Notes under the pieces: model-generated | Seen by the model: the letters and a program-made list of their open reading frames with translations, nothing else | Told to the model about the DNA's origin: nothing | The model's database searches: none | Shown: positions 26,041-34,709 of the stretch, one piece after another | How positions within the stretch are numbered: the stretch's first letter is position 1 | How the letters are laid out: every line of letters starts with the position of its first letter | Translations under genes and position numbers: made by a program | NCBI GenBank assembly: GCA_948468385.1 | Contig: CAOKHZ010000020.1 | Location: 1 to 64,000, forward strand | DNA from: an uncultured Faecalicatena sp. | GTDB lineage: Bacteria > Bacillota > Clostridia > Lachnospirales > Lachnospiraceae | DNA length: 64,000 bases | Direction: 5' to 3'

Positions 26041-26880
26041 TCACCCTTTCACACCGCCTGCCGTCAGTCCGGCGATAAAGTACTTCTGCGTGAAGATAAA
26101 CAGCACGTACATCGGAATGATAATCATGCAGATTGCCGCCGTCAGTTGTCCCCATTCCGTGGAATACATTCCCTTGAAATTCAACAAACCGATTGAAAGC
26201 GGAAGTCCATCGGTTCTTGACAGCGTGGTCAACTGCGCCCACATCAACTCGCCCCACACAAAACAAAAGTCAAATACCAAGCAAGTCGCAACCGGTGCCT
26301 TCATAAGCGGCACGATAATCTTCCTCATGGTTGTCATTTCCGTCGCCCCGTCAATCCGCGCGCTTTCAATCAGCTCCACCGGTATCGTCTTGAAGAAGTT
26401 CGACAAAATAATAATCGTTCCCGGCAGCATCCATCCGATATAGGGAAAAATCATCGCGGCATATTTGACATTCAAAAGTCCCAATCGGGATACAATCATG
26501 TACTCCGGAATAATGAGGGACTCCGTCGGCAACACCTGAATCAAAATCAGCAAAACCAAAATCAGTTCCGCCCCCGGTATCTTTAAACGGGATAGCGCAT
26601 AGGCCGCCAGCACCGCGAATACGATGGTGACCGACAGCGACACGACAGCGATGAAAATGCTGTTCAGCGCATATTCCCCTACTTTTCCAACCACAAACGC
26701 GTTGCTATAATTTTCAAAGTGCAACGTTTCCGGCAATGCCCATATACTTTGATAAAACTCCTGGTTATTCTTAAACGACGTATAAAAAGCAAATATCAGC
26801 GGAAATATGCTAAACACCGCCATGACAATCAAAAAAACTCGGATAATCCATACGGATGCACTACCTTTTTTAGTATTCAT
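26041..26880 (-). CDS. Carbohydrate ABC transporter permease (MalG type)
   Basis: 279 residues, six membrane spans. The EAA loop that contacts the ATPase reads IELIESARIDGATEMTTMRKIIVPLMKA. N-terminus WIIRVFLIVMAVFSIFPLIFAFYTSFKN is typical of MalG-like subunits. Overlaps the MalF-like gene by 11 bases; GGGGGG precedes the ATG. No ATPase gene is nearby, so a shared MsmK-type ATPase elsewhere must energise it. Confidence 0.92.
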   Translation of the reverse strand: MNTKKGSASVWIIRVFLIVMAVFSIFPLIFAFYTSFKNNQEFYQSIWALPETLHFENYSNAFVVGKVGEYALNSIFIAVVSLSVTIVFAVLAAYALSRLKIPGAELILVLLILIQVLPTESLIIPEYMIVSRLGLLNVKYAAMIFPYIGWMLPGTIIILSNFFKTIPVELIESARIDGATEMTTMRKIIVPLMKAPVATCLVFDFCFVWGELMWAQLTTLSRTDGLPLSIGLLNFKGMYSTEWGQLTAAICMIIIPMYVLFIFTQKYFIAGLTAGGVKG

Positions 26881-27760
26881 AGGTTTCCCCCCTTAATGCG
26901 AATCTTGCCGCAATTACGAAAAATGATGCCAAAAGAACCAATACCGTTCCCAGTGCCGCGGCCGTGCCATATTCATTGAACGTAAAGCCTAACTGGATAA
27001 TCTTCATCGGTGCCGTATACGTAAATTCCCCAGGGCCGCCTTTTGTCATCGCGTATACAATGTCATAAGACTTGAAGGACGACATCACCGTCATGGACAA
27101 CTGTAATTTTAACGTTGGCTTAATCAGCGGCAACATGATAATGCGAACCTGCTGCCAATAATTCGCCCCTTCCAGTCTTGCACATTCATACAAGCTGTCC
27201 GGCAGGGAGAGAATCGCAGTCGTACAGAGCATCATCGTCACGCCGCAGCCTTTCCATCCCTGCACGATTCCCAACACCCACAATGCCAGATTAGGATCCG
27301 CCAGCCAGGCATGCTGCAGGCTCTCCAGCCCCAAAAGCGATAAAAGCGCGTTCAACAATCCATTGGATGATAACACGAACACGAACAGCAACCCCGTCAC
27401 CGTCATGGGGAGCATCGCTGGGCTGAAAAACACAAAACGGAAAAAGCTCTGCTCCTTCTTCCGCAGACGATACAGCAAAAATGCGTACAACATGCCAAGC
27501 AGCATGGAAACCGACGTCGCGGTGAGTGCCAAAATAACCGAGCGTTTCAAAGTCACCAATGTAGTAGCCTCTGAAAAAACGGAAAGATAATTTGTGATTC
27601 CTACAAACTCCACGCTGGAATTTCCGTTCCAGGAGCAAAATGAAAGTGCCACGTTCCAGAGCAGCGGCACAATCATGAACACGATAATCATGACCGCTGC
27701 CGGAGCCATGAACAAATAACCCGTCAGCCTTTGATATCCTTGTACTTTTTTTTGTTTCAT
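26870..27760 (-). CDS. Sugar ABC transporter permease (MalF type)
   Basis: About 296 residues, six membrane spans. EAA loop LYECARLEGANYWQQVRIIMLPLIKP. It pairs with the MalG-like subunit downstream and with the lipoprotein at 27894. The ATG at 27760 follows AGAAGGG; a TTG two codons upstream is less likely. Confidence 0.9.
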   Translation of the reverse strand: MKQKKVQGYQRLTGYLFMAPAAVMIIVFMIVPLLWNVALSFCSWNGNSSVEFVGITNYLSVFSEATTLVTLKRSVILALTATSVSMLLGMLYAFLLYRLRKKEQSFFRFVFFSPAMLPMTVTGLLFVFVLSSNGLLNALLSLLGLESLQHAWLADPNLALWVLGIVQGWKGCGVTMMLCTTAILSLPDSLYECARLEGANYWQQVRIIMLPLIKPTLKLQLSMTVMSSFKSYDIVYAMTKGGPGEFTYTAPMKIIQLGFTFNEYGTAAALGTVLVLLASFFVIAARFALRGETYEY

Positions 27761-27893
27761 AACCAATCCCTTCTCTATTTAAACCCTGACAAATGAAAGA
27801 ACGCTTCCCTCACAGTCAGATATCGTTTCATCTTTTTTCAAATATAGGCTATATGACCAGAATCACATAGCCCGCATCCTTTTCATTTACTCT

Positions 27894-29189
27894 TTACTGT
27901 AACTTCTGCCTCATGCCCTCTAATTTCTCCAAAACGGCCTCTCCGTTGTAAATGTACTCCGAATGTGCCGAAACATTTAGATAGTCAGCAATTTCATCTG
28001 ACAGATGCACCGGATCGAGCACATGTACCCTATCCAAGTCTTTTGACACCATGGCGTAAAACTCGTCAGAGGTATCCACGTTCGCATTGGCAACCACCGC
28101 GCCGCCGTCCACCATCGCCTGCATCACTTCGGTGCTCGTTAAATACTTCAATACTTCAATCGTCTCCTCCTCGTTCTGCACGTTTGCCGGTACGAAATAA
28201 ACATCCGGCGCACCGAGCAGGTTATGCAATCCCGTGTTGCTGAACGTCGGCATGCCCATGATGGTATAGTTTTCAATCCCCGTCGTTTCTATTATGTTCT
28301 TCGCCGCACTGTTGGTCGAAAAGATACATGCAATCTTCTCATTTGCAAAACCTGACGTGATCTCGTCAGTCGTTGCCGCCAAGGCACCTTCATCCAAGTA
28401 GAAATAATTCTCTGTAAAAACTTCCGCCGCCTTGTCAAATGCCGCTTTCACCCTTGGATCCGTAAACGGAATCTCGCCGTTGCAAAACGCAATCACTTCT
28501 TCCTCCGTGTCAAAGGCGTTCAAATAAGCTTGTTTTAAAACCCAGGATGCCACGCCTCCCTCGATGCCAAACGGCGCATACCCGGCCTCCTTCAGCTTCT
28601 TGGCAGCAGCCACCAGCTCATCGTAGGACATGTCGTCCGACATTGTTACGCCCGCTTCCTTCAAAATGTCATTGTTGCAAATCATGACCGGATAGGCTGC
28701 CTGCCACGGTACGGCATATATCTTCCCGTCAATCGTCGCCGCCTCCCACATGCTTTCAGACATCGAGGCTTTCCACTCCGGATCCGCCTCCAAATACGAC
28801 GTCAAATCCAATAACATGTCAGCATCCTTGTAGTTCTGCAACTGACGGCAGGCAACGAAGGCAATATCAATGCTCTCATTTCCGCCTGATGCGAAGGTCG
28901 TTTTAATCGTCTTTGTGAGATCCTCTGCCGGCCATTGCTTTGACACGATATTGTACTCCGGGAACTTGGAAAGCGTCATTTGCGTTGCCGCGTTCAACGG
29001 AGCAAATCCCGTGATGTCAATCATCAACGTAACCGTCGGCTTACTCGCGTCTTGTCCCGCATTTGCGTCGGAGCCACCGTCTCCCGCATCATTACCATCT
29101 GAGTTTTTGCATCCCGTTAATGCCAGCGTCCCCATCATGGTAACCGCCAACACCACTCCTAACATCTTCTGTAGCTTTTTCTTAAACAT
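27894..29189 (-). CDS. Extracellular sugar-binding lipoprotein
   Basis: 431 residues. Lipoprotein signal with lipobox LALTGC at residues 22-27; family SBP_bac_1 (PTVTLMIDITGF...GFANEKIACIFSTNSAAKN). After cleavage the Cys is lipidated and the protein captures an oligosaccharide outside the membrane for the two permeases downstream. It heads the importer-GH1 operon. The long 5' region (29190-29429) holds a direct-repeat regulatory candidate and an inverted repeat. Confidence 0.9.
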   Translation of the reverse strand: MFKKKLQKMLGVVLAVTMMGTLALTGCKNSDGNDAGDGGSDANAGQDASKPTVTLMIDITGFAPLNAATQMTLSKFPEYNIVSKQWPAEDLTKTIKTTFASGGNESIDIAFVACRQLQNYKDADMLLDLTSYLEADPEWKASMSESMWEAATIDGKIYAVPWQAAYPVMICNNDILKEAGVTMSDDMSYDELVAAAKKLKEAGYAPFGIEGGVASWVLKQAYLNAFDTEEEVIAFCNGEIPFTDPRVKAAFDKAAEVFTENYFYLDEGALAATTDEITSGFANEKIACIFSTNSAAKNIIETTGIENYTIMGMPTFSNTGLHNLLGAPDVYFVPANVQNEEETIEVLKYLTSTEVMQAMVDGGAVVANANVDTSDEFYAMVSKDLDRVHVLDPVHLSDEIADYLNVSAHSEYIYNGEAVLEKLEGMRQKLQ

Positions 29190-29282
29190 CTCTTTTCTCC
29201 CTTCTGGAATATGTTTTTTACAGCATTCGTCGTCTCCTTCAAATCTGTTAGATTTATTCTACAGAATTATGGGAAGGCCGGA

Positions 29283-29320
29283 TATTAGAAAAAACTGATA
29301 TTTTATTAGTTTTTTTGATA
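29283..29320 (-). promoter_or_regulatory. Direct repeat upstream of the binding-protein gene
   Basis: On the minus strand TATCAAAAAAACTAATA and TATCAGTTTTTTCTAATA start 20 bases apart and are followed by a -10-like TAGAAT about 25 bases on. The spacing suggests an AraC/YesN-type site, but the sequence differs from the boxes at 24611 and 32950. Confidence 0.4.
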
Positions 29321-29338
29321 CCATTCACGGCCATCGTA

Positions 29339-29385
29339 ATATGTAGGCAAAACGCCATGCCCGCACGGAAGTGCTGCCTACATAT
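29339..29385 (-). terminator. Branched inverted repeat past the yesN-like gene
   Basis: Outer arms ATATGTAGGCA/TGCCTACATAT (11 bp) enclose a lopsided inner stem GCAC/GTGC and a 13-base unpaired segment. It sits 45 bases past the stop of the response regulator, before the binding-protein promoter. It lacks a proper T-run. Confidence 0.5.
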
Positions 29386-29429
29386 CATGATAATGCCGCG
29401 AAGCGATCACTTCGCCCACATAAGCAGTC

Positions 29430-31070
29430 TTATCGCCGCTCATCCCCCTGCATCTCCTTGCGCACTTCCAAGGGCGTTTTCGACGTGACGTTTTTAAACA
29501 CCTGAGAAAAATATAAATAATCTGGAATCCCCACGCTTTCCGCCACCTCATACACCTTCATGTTTGTATTTTGTAAAAGATACGTCGCCTGGTCAATCCG
29601 CACTTTATTGATATATTTTTTCAGCGAGTTCCCCGTCTCCGCCTTGAACATTCTGCTTAAATGCCCCGCAGAGATTTCCATCTTTTCCGCAATCTGTTCC
29701 ACACTAATCTTCTCGGCATAATGCTCCTTCACAAACCTCATCACCTGCCGCACTTCTTTGGAATAGCCAGATATTCCATTCACTTCTTCTTTCAAATTTT
29801 GCAGGCACTTTCTCCACGCCAACATCATCTCATCAAAATATACCGCGTCAAAAATGTTCCCCTGCCATTCCTCCCGCCCGCCAATCGCATGCTTGCTCAG
29901 CAATTCTGCCAAATTGACTTGTATGAAGCTTTGTGCCGCACTCTTTGTTCCCTTATACAATTCCTTCTGCACGGCATCCACCCATTCCTCCAGCTCCTGG
30001 TCACTAAACAAATGAAACTGCCGGATACATTGTCCATGCAGCCTCGCCAATGTCTCCCCTCCATTTTCTTTCAAGCCTCCATTTTCTTTCAAGCCACCAT
30101 TCTCTTTCGAGCCACCGTTTTCTGTCACATGTCCATTAATGCCTCCCGCCGACTTTTCCACGCACTCCTTCAAATATTCTCCACGAATCCCCCCCTCCTC
30201 CAGGCAGCATTTCGCCCCTTCAAAAAAGGTTCGCTCCAACATGGCGGATGCCTTATGATAGCTGCCCGCAAGTCCCGCCGCGTCAAAGGGTGCGACGATG
30301 GCCGCCGAGATTCCCCGCCCGGCTGGCAGCTCCTCATTGATTTTTTCTAACATCCGCCTCACTTGCGTTTTCAAATTAAAAATATAGAGCGCGGAGTCCA
30401 CCGTATGAATCAGAAGATACCATTCTTCCTTTCCCACCTGAAAATAACGGTGCTGCGAGCCTCCCAAATATTCCGTCATTTTCCGAACCACTATGGAAAA
30501 ACATTCCTCGTCCAGAAAAAGCGCGTCCGGCACGTCACTTCTTAGTAATACCCCTAAAAATACGCCCGACTGTGAAAATCCGCATTCTCCTGTCAAAAAC
30601 GCTTTCACTTCTTTCGTCTGCAATTTCACCCCGTGAAATAATTTTTGCACGAAGGCATTGCGTTCCGTCTCTCCCACGATGTCCGCGTCCTTTCGCTCCT
30701 TCCGGCATTTTTCCGCGACCTCGGAAACCGTTTTCGTCAATTCGTCCAAATGAATCGGCTTGGAAATATAATCGAGCGCGCCATAACGCATCCCCATCCT
30801 TGCATATTCGAACTCCTCAAATCCACTAATCAAGACGACCGCGATTTGCGGACTTAACTTTTTCAATTCTTGCAATAGTTCAATTCCCGTCATGCCCGGC
30901 ATGCTGATATCCAAAAGCGCGATGTCAAACGATTTCAATTTGGCTCCCGCCAATGCGTCAAATCCGTCTTTAAAACAAACCGCCTCGTCAATCCCCAGAT
31001 TTTCCCACTGGATGCCGTACGTGATTCCCTCCCGAATCTGCTTATCGTCATCTACCACCATCAACCTCAT
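29430..31070 (-). CDS. YesN-type response regulator with AraC output domain
   Basis: About 546 residues. Receiver domain with phospho-acceptor Asp54 (IALLDISMPGMTG), a central linker region, and a C-terminal AraC domain (ISVEQIAEKMEISAGHLSRMFKAETGNSLKKY...VYEVAESVGIPDYLYFSQVFKNVTS). A tandem KENGGL repeat interrupts the linker. The ATG at 31070 lies inside the space after the kinase stop and has GAGGG 7 bases before it. It forms a pair with the kinase upstream and probably binds the direct repeats at 24611 and 32950. Confidence 0.9.
   Translation of the reverse strand: MRLMVVDDDKQIREGITYGIQWENLGIDEAVCFKDGFDALAGAKLKSFDIALLDISMPGMTGIELLQELKKLSPQIAVVLISGFEEFEYARMGMRYGALDYISKPIHLDELTKTVSEVAEKCRKERKDADIVGETERNAFVQKLFHGVKLQTKEVKAFLTGECGFSQSGVFLGVLLRSDVPDALFLDEECFSIVVRKMTEYLGGSQHRYFQVGKEEWYLLIHTVDSALYIFNLKTQVRRMLEKINEELPAGRGISAAIVAPFDAAGLAGSYHKASAMLERTFFEGAKCCLEEGGIRGEYLKECVEKSAGGINGHVTENGGSKENGGLKENGGLKENGGETLARLHGQCIRQFHLFSDQELEEWVDAVQKELYKGTKSAAQSFIQVNLAELLSKHAIGGREEWQGNIFDAVYFDEMMLAWRKCLQNLKEEVNGISGYSKEVRQVMRFVKEHYAEKISVEQIAEKMEISAGHLSRMFKAETGNSLKKYINKVRIDQATYLLQNTNMKVYEVAESVGIPDYLYFSQVFKNVTSKTPLEVRKEMQGDERR
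30061..30126 (-). repeat. Coding 18-bp tandem repeat in the yesN-like gene
   Basis: Three full units and a partial one, based on CCATTTTCTTTCAAGCCT (plus strand), encode (KENGGL)n in the response regulator linker. Units differ by few bases, so the array is recent and could change length by slippage. Confidence 0.85.
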
Positions 31071-31095
31071 TGCATTTCCCTCTTTCATCGCCATC

Positions 31096-32847
31096 TTACA
31101 CCGTCTCTTCATGCACCCGGATTTCCACCCGACAGCCTTGTCCCTTTTTGCTGTGAATGGCAAACGAAGCCGCTTCCTTATAATATAAGCGCAAGCGTGA
31201 ATATACATTTTTTATGGCCACGCTCCCCGAAAGCTTTTCTACCTCATCGTTTTCCACGTCAGTGTCTTTTTCAAAGCCGACGCCCGTATCCTCAATACAA
31301 ATAAAAATGTCTCCCGATTCCCGCCGCACGCAAATGGATATTGTTCCGCCCTCTACCTTGGGTTCGATGCCATGAATCATCGCATTTTCCAGAAGCGGCT
31401 GGACAATCAGCTTGGGAAAATACATATTTTCCAGTCCTTCTTCCAAACTGCGCGTATACCGTAGCCTTTCCCCAAACCGCATTTTCATAAGACTCAGGTA
31501 TTTCTCCTGAAAATCAAACTCTTCCCGAAACGTGATGAACTCCTTTCCCCGGCTCAGAACATAGCGATAGACGTCCGACAAAAGAAGGACTTGCTCCGCC
31601 ACCTCCCCGTCACGGTTTAGCACCGCCTTCCAATGAATGGAATCCAGCGTGTTATAGAGGAAATGCGGGTTAATCTGGGAAATCAGCGCCTGGAGCTCCG
31701 CCTCCTTTTTCTTGTCGCCAATCTGACGTATTTCCTCAATCATTTCTTCCAAACGAATCACCATCTTATTATACGACAACTGTAAGATTCCGATTTCATC
31801 ATTGCGCCCGTCGTAGTCAATCAGCCGCATATCCCCGTCTTCAATCTGCCCAAATTTGCCAACCAATTCGTAAATGGGCCGCACAATATACTTTTTCTGT
31901 ATCAGGATGTACACAAGCACGAAAAGCATGCAAATCAAAGTCGCCATCCCGATAACGGCACAGACCAAAATCACTCCGGCAAAATATTCCATGTAGGAAT
32001 ACACGCTGACAAGGTAGCCATCCACCACGGAACTATATTTATAGATATAAATTCTGCCCCCGCTCCAAAAGCTACCCTCGCCATTCTTTTTCAAATTTTT
32101 TTCAAACTTCTCCACTCCCTCGATTTGCGTCCCCAAACCCTCCTTGTTTTTGGCCGACAAAATATTTCCCCGCGAATCCAGCAAAAAATAATCCAATGTC
32201 CGATCCGCCAGAAAGTCTCCATATACATGATATAATTCTTCCTCCCTGACACTCACGTACAAGATACCAAGTGTCTCCGAAAAATCATTGGAAAAGAAAC
32301 TGTCCACCAGACCACAATACGTCAGTACGTCCCCCGAGTAAGAATACTTGACATATGGCGACTTTTGCATCCCGCCTGATAAGGTCCAACAGTCATAACT
32401 TCCTGGATTATCCGCAAAATAGTCTTCCACTTCCTTTTGAAATCCTTCCTCCATGTTTTCGATATACATGCCGCCCTGCATCAGGATGCCGCCGTTTTCC
32501 ACCACGCAAATGTTTTCGTAAATATCACTTTGTTTCACGAACTCTTCCAAAAAATCTTTTGCATCAACATAATCCTTTCGTTTCGGCTCCCCGCTTCCCA
32601 GCCGTTGCAATGGATAATTGACGATGCACGCGTCCCGTATTCCCTCCGTCTGCCGCCACTGCGTCTCCAGATTCTCCAGCGCGCGATCCAACATCTGCCA
32701 CGTACTTTGATATGAATTGTCCACGGAAAACGACAAAAAATACACGCTGATGCAGATTCCCGCCAAAAAGAGCGGTACGATAATCATCACCCCGCTCAAC
32801 AATAAAACCTTTTTGGATAAGGAAAAATTTAAAAATCTCTTTTTCAT
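31096..32847 (-). CDS. YesM-type sensor histidine kinase
   Basis: About 583 residues. Membrane spans at about 15-38 and 282-310 enclose a large extracellular sensor; then HAMP (KYIVRPIYELVGKFGQIEDGDM), the His_kinase domain with phospho-acceptor in LQALISQINPHFLYNTLDSIHW, and HATPase (VQPLLENAMIHGIEP, DTGVGF). It probably senses extracellular sugar, perhaps through the binding lipoprotein, and phosphorylates the YesN-like regulator. GAGG precedes ATG 32847. Its promoter has the direct-repeat operator, implying autoregulation. Confidence 0.92.
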   Translation of the reverse strand: MKKRFLNFSLSKKVLLLSGVMIIVPLFLAGICISVYFLSFSVDNSYQSTWQMLDRALENLETQWRQTEGIRDACIVNYPLQRLGSGEPKRKDYVDAKDFLEEFVKQSDIYENICVVENGGILMQGGMYIENMEEGFQKEVEDYFADNPGSYDCWTLSGGMQKSPYVKYSYSGDVLTYCGLVDSFFSNDFSETLGILYVSVREEELYHVYGDFLADRTLDYFLLDSRGNILSAKNKEGLGTQIEGVEKFEKNLKKNGEGSFWSGGRIYIYKYSSVVDGYLVSVYSYMEYFAGVILVCAVIGMATLICMLFVLVYILIQKKYIVRPIYELVGKFGQIEDGDMRLIDYDGRNDEIGILQLSYNKMVIRLEEMIEEIRQIGDKKKEAELQALISQINPHFLYNTLDSIHWKAVLNRDGEVAEQVLLLSDVYRYVLSRGKEFITFREEFDFQEKYLSLMKMRFGERLRYTRSLEEGLENMYFPKLIVQPLLENAMIHGIEPKVEGGTISICVRRESGDIFICIEDTGVGFEKDTDVENDEVEKLSGSVAIKNVYSRLRLYYKEAASFAIHSKKGQGCRVEIRVHEETV

Positions 32848-32919
32848 ACTCAACCTCGTACCTTTTAAAACACATCTTTCTTCTATTTTTTATATGATTC
32901 TTTCTTATATGATTCTTAT

Positions 32920-32982
32920 ATGATATACCTCTTTCGCTGTTTTTCCTCTCACAAAAACGACCTCTTTTTTCAAAAATCCGAC
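32920..32982 (-). promoter_or_regulatory. Promoter with YesN-type direct-repeat operator (yesMN-like operon)
   Basis: On the minus strand, GTCGGATTTTTG (32982-32971) and GTCGTTTTTGTG (32961-32950) repeat with 21-bp period; a -10 TATCAT (32925-32920) follows after 24 bases. Boxes and spacings equal those at 24581-24643. Confidence 0.65.
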
Positions 32983-33010
32983 AAATCGCAAATCTCCTCA
33001 TAGAAAAAGA

Positions 33011-33039
33011 CATCCTACCGTAACCTATACTGTAGGATG
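33011..33039 (-). terminator. Terminator of the JAMM-like operon
   Basis: Stem CATCCTAC/GTAGGATG with a 13-base loop followed on the minus strand by TCTTTTT, 17 bases past the small gene's stop. Confidence 0.8.
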
Positions 33040-33055
33040 CCCTTTCCCCAATTGC

Positions 33056-33244
33056 CTATAATCCATATTTTTTTGCAAATAAGCGTCCTCGTGCTTTTGC
33101 TTTCGAAAGTTCCAACAAACTGATATCCGTTTTTCTTTCAGATACAATTTCATGCGCAAGGAGCCCATCCGCAACTTCTTGTGCGACTTTTTTCTGAGAT
33201 TCAAATGAATCACTTAAACATGTTTTTTTCACTGTTTCTTCCAT
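33056..33244 (-). CDS. Small hypothetical protein, partner of the JAMM-like gene
   Basis: 62 residues, highly charged and helical (MEETVKKTCLSDSFESQKK...LLELSKAKARGRLFAKKYGL). AAGGAGG lies 8 bases before the ATG, and it follows the JAMM-like gene by 13 bases on the same strand before a strong terminator, so it is very likely translated. No family recognised. The size and position suggest an accessory or antitoxin-like partner. Confidence 0.65.
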   Translation of the reverse strand: MEETVKKTCLSDSFESQKKVAQEVADGLLAHEIVSERKTDISLLELSKAKARGRLFAKKYGL

Positions 33245-33257
33245 GGCCCGAACCTCC

Positions 33258-33854
33258 TTATTTGTAATATAGTCCCATTTGCTTTAATTCCTTGAGCAAG
33301 CCTTTTGTCAAATCATATGCTTTCTCATCAGATTCCGCCTCTGCTATCGGCTTTGAATATTTAATCATCACATTTCGAACATCTTCAAAATTATATGCAG
33401 AATGCTTCATAATATAATGTATTACCCCTTGATTTGTTACAGCTAAAATCATCTTAATATTACGATATAACACAAATGTACTCAAATCATCATATGACAA
33501 TGTTTGCGGAGCCGGATGATTATGTAAAATAACAATGACGACATCATTTGTTGATTGCAATAAATGGCTTGAATAAACATCAGATTCAATCTCAACAGAA
33601 TGTCTATCTCCATACGCAATTCCAAAATCAGGAGTTTTTTCTAAAGAATCCTCTTCCATTTTATATGTAATCGCTATCTCATTGCCATCATTCTCTTCTC
33701 TGGAAATAATTAGCACTTCTTTGGCAAGTGCTTGAATAATCTTGCATTGTTTATCTGTTAATCCTTCATAACGAATATAGGGAACCTTTTCAATTGCCGT
33801 ATCTGTAATTTCTATTTTTGAGAAACGCCTTTTTGCCATTTCTAAATCTTTCAC
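33258..33854 (-). CDS. JAMM/RadC-like putative metalloprotein
   Basis: 198 residues. HNHPAPQTLSYDDLSTF resembles the zinc-binding JAMM motif (HxHP...S..D, as in RadC) but with one residue fewer between HP and Ser; an upstream Glu in SVEIESDVYSS could be the fourth key residue. The start is GTG at 33854 with GGGGGA 7 bases before it. AT-richer than the flanking genes, suggesting transfer. Together with the 62-residue protein it forms a two-gene unit of unknown role. Confidence 0.65.
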   Translation of the reverse strand: MKDLEMAKRRFSKIEITDTAIEKVPYIRYEGLTDKQCKIIQALAKEVLIISREENDGNEIAITYKMEEDSLEKTPDFGIAYGDRHSVEIESDVYSSHLLQSTNDVVIVILHNHPAPQTLSYDDLSTFVLYRNIKMILAVTNQGVIHYIMKHSAYNFEDVRNVMIKYSKPIAEAESDEKAYDLTKGLLKELKQMGLYYK

Positions 33855-33911
33855 TCAAACATCCCCCTTTGGTACCCTATTTAATTATAGTATGCCACAA
33901 TAGGTGTCAAA

Positions 33912-34709
33912 TTACAACGGCAAATTCTTCTTATCGAAGTATATCACTCCCGCCGCCATGCATGCAATTCCCACGACATAAAACGCCGCGCATCCCATCC
34001 AAGCCTCCTTCGTCCCCGCCGTCAACCCTTCGATGTCAAACAAGGTCAGCGGTGTCAAATAACGCAATTTTTCCAGGCTGTCACCGACCTGCGAGAGCAT
34101 TTGCAGCAAAATCGCGTACACTACCGCGGCCGCCGAACAGCCGACGGCATAACGGGACTGGTTAAAGATACAAGAAAACAAGAAACAGATGCCGCCAAAA
34201 AACACCAATACGCCAAGCCATCCCACGTTCACCCGTAAAAATCCTTCCATGTCAAGTTCCCCATGAAACATCCCTTCCGCCAGAATCGCCATCACCGACG
34301 CGACTACCGCCACGACCAGTACGCAGGTGACAAGCATCACCGCGACCTGCGTCAACGCAATCTGAACCCGCTTCTTCGGCGTGGCCAAAAGGTAGGCCAT
34401 GGAACCGTTGTCCACGTATCCAGCAATCAAATGCTTTGCCAAAATCACCAGATAAACTGCGGGAAAGGCCAAAAATATCATGCCGTAGAGGTAATTGGAC
34501 ACAAATTCCAGCAAATTCTCCCCCACCGTCGCCATGCCAAACGCCGCAAAAAGCTCCGGCATGCTTTCCGTCATCTGCCTTAGACTGTCCGCCATCTGCG
34601 GGTCAAACATGTAAATAATCGTCGCCGCATACATCAAAAGCACGCCGACGAAAATAACAAACAAGAAAAAGTTCGATTTCATTTCCTTCCAAAACAATAC
34701 CCCGCTCAT
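33912..34709 (-). CDS. ABC-2 type exporter permease
   Basis: 265 residues, six membrane spans (FFLFVIFVGVLLMYAATIIY, IFLAFPAVYLVILAKHLIAGYVDNGSM, VAVMLVTCVLVVAVVASVMA, and so on). The segment YVDNGSMAYLLATPKKRVQI is typical of ABC-2 permeases. It overlaps the ATPase gene by four bases. Substrate unknown; exporters of this TetR-ATPase-permease arrangement often handle drugs or peptides. Confidence 0.85.
   Translation of the reverse strand: MSGVLFWKEMKSNFFLFVIFVGVLLMYAATIIYMFDPQMADSLRQMTESMPELFAAFGMATVGENLLEFVSNYLYGMIFLAFPAVYLVILAKHLIAGYVDNGSMAYLLATPKKRVQIALTQVAVMLVTCVLVVAVVASVMAILAEGMFHGELDMEGFLRVNVGWLGVLVFFGGICFLFSCIFNQSRYAVGCSAAAVVYAILLQMLSQVGDSLEKLRYLTPLTLFDIEGLTAGTKEAWMGCAAFYVVGIACMAAGVIYFDKKNLPL

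Noticed and set aside
30061..30126. Non-coding minisatellite
   Set aside because: The 18-bp units keep the reading frame of the YesN-like regulator, so it is a coding repeat.
33025..33213. Second small minus-strand gene overlapping 33056-33244
   Set aside because: It shares the region with the 62-residue gene in another frame and has no ribosome site.
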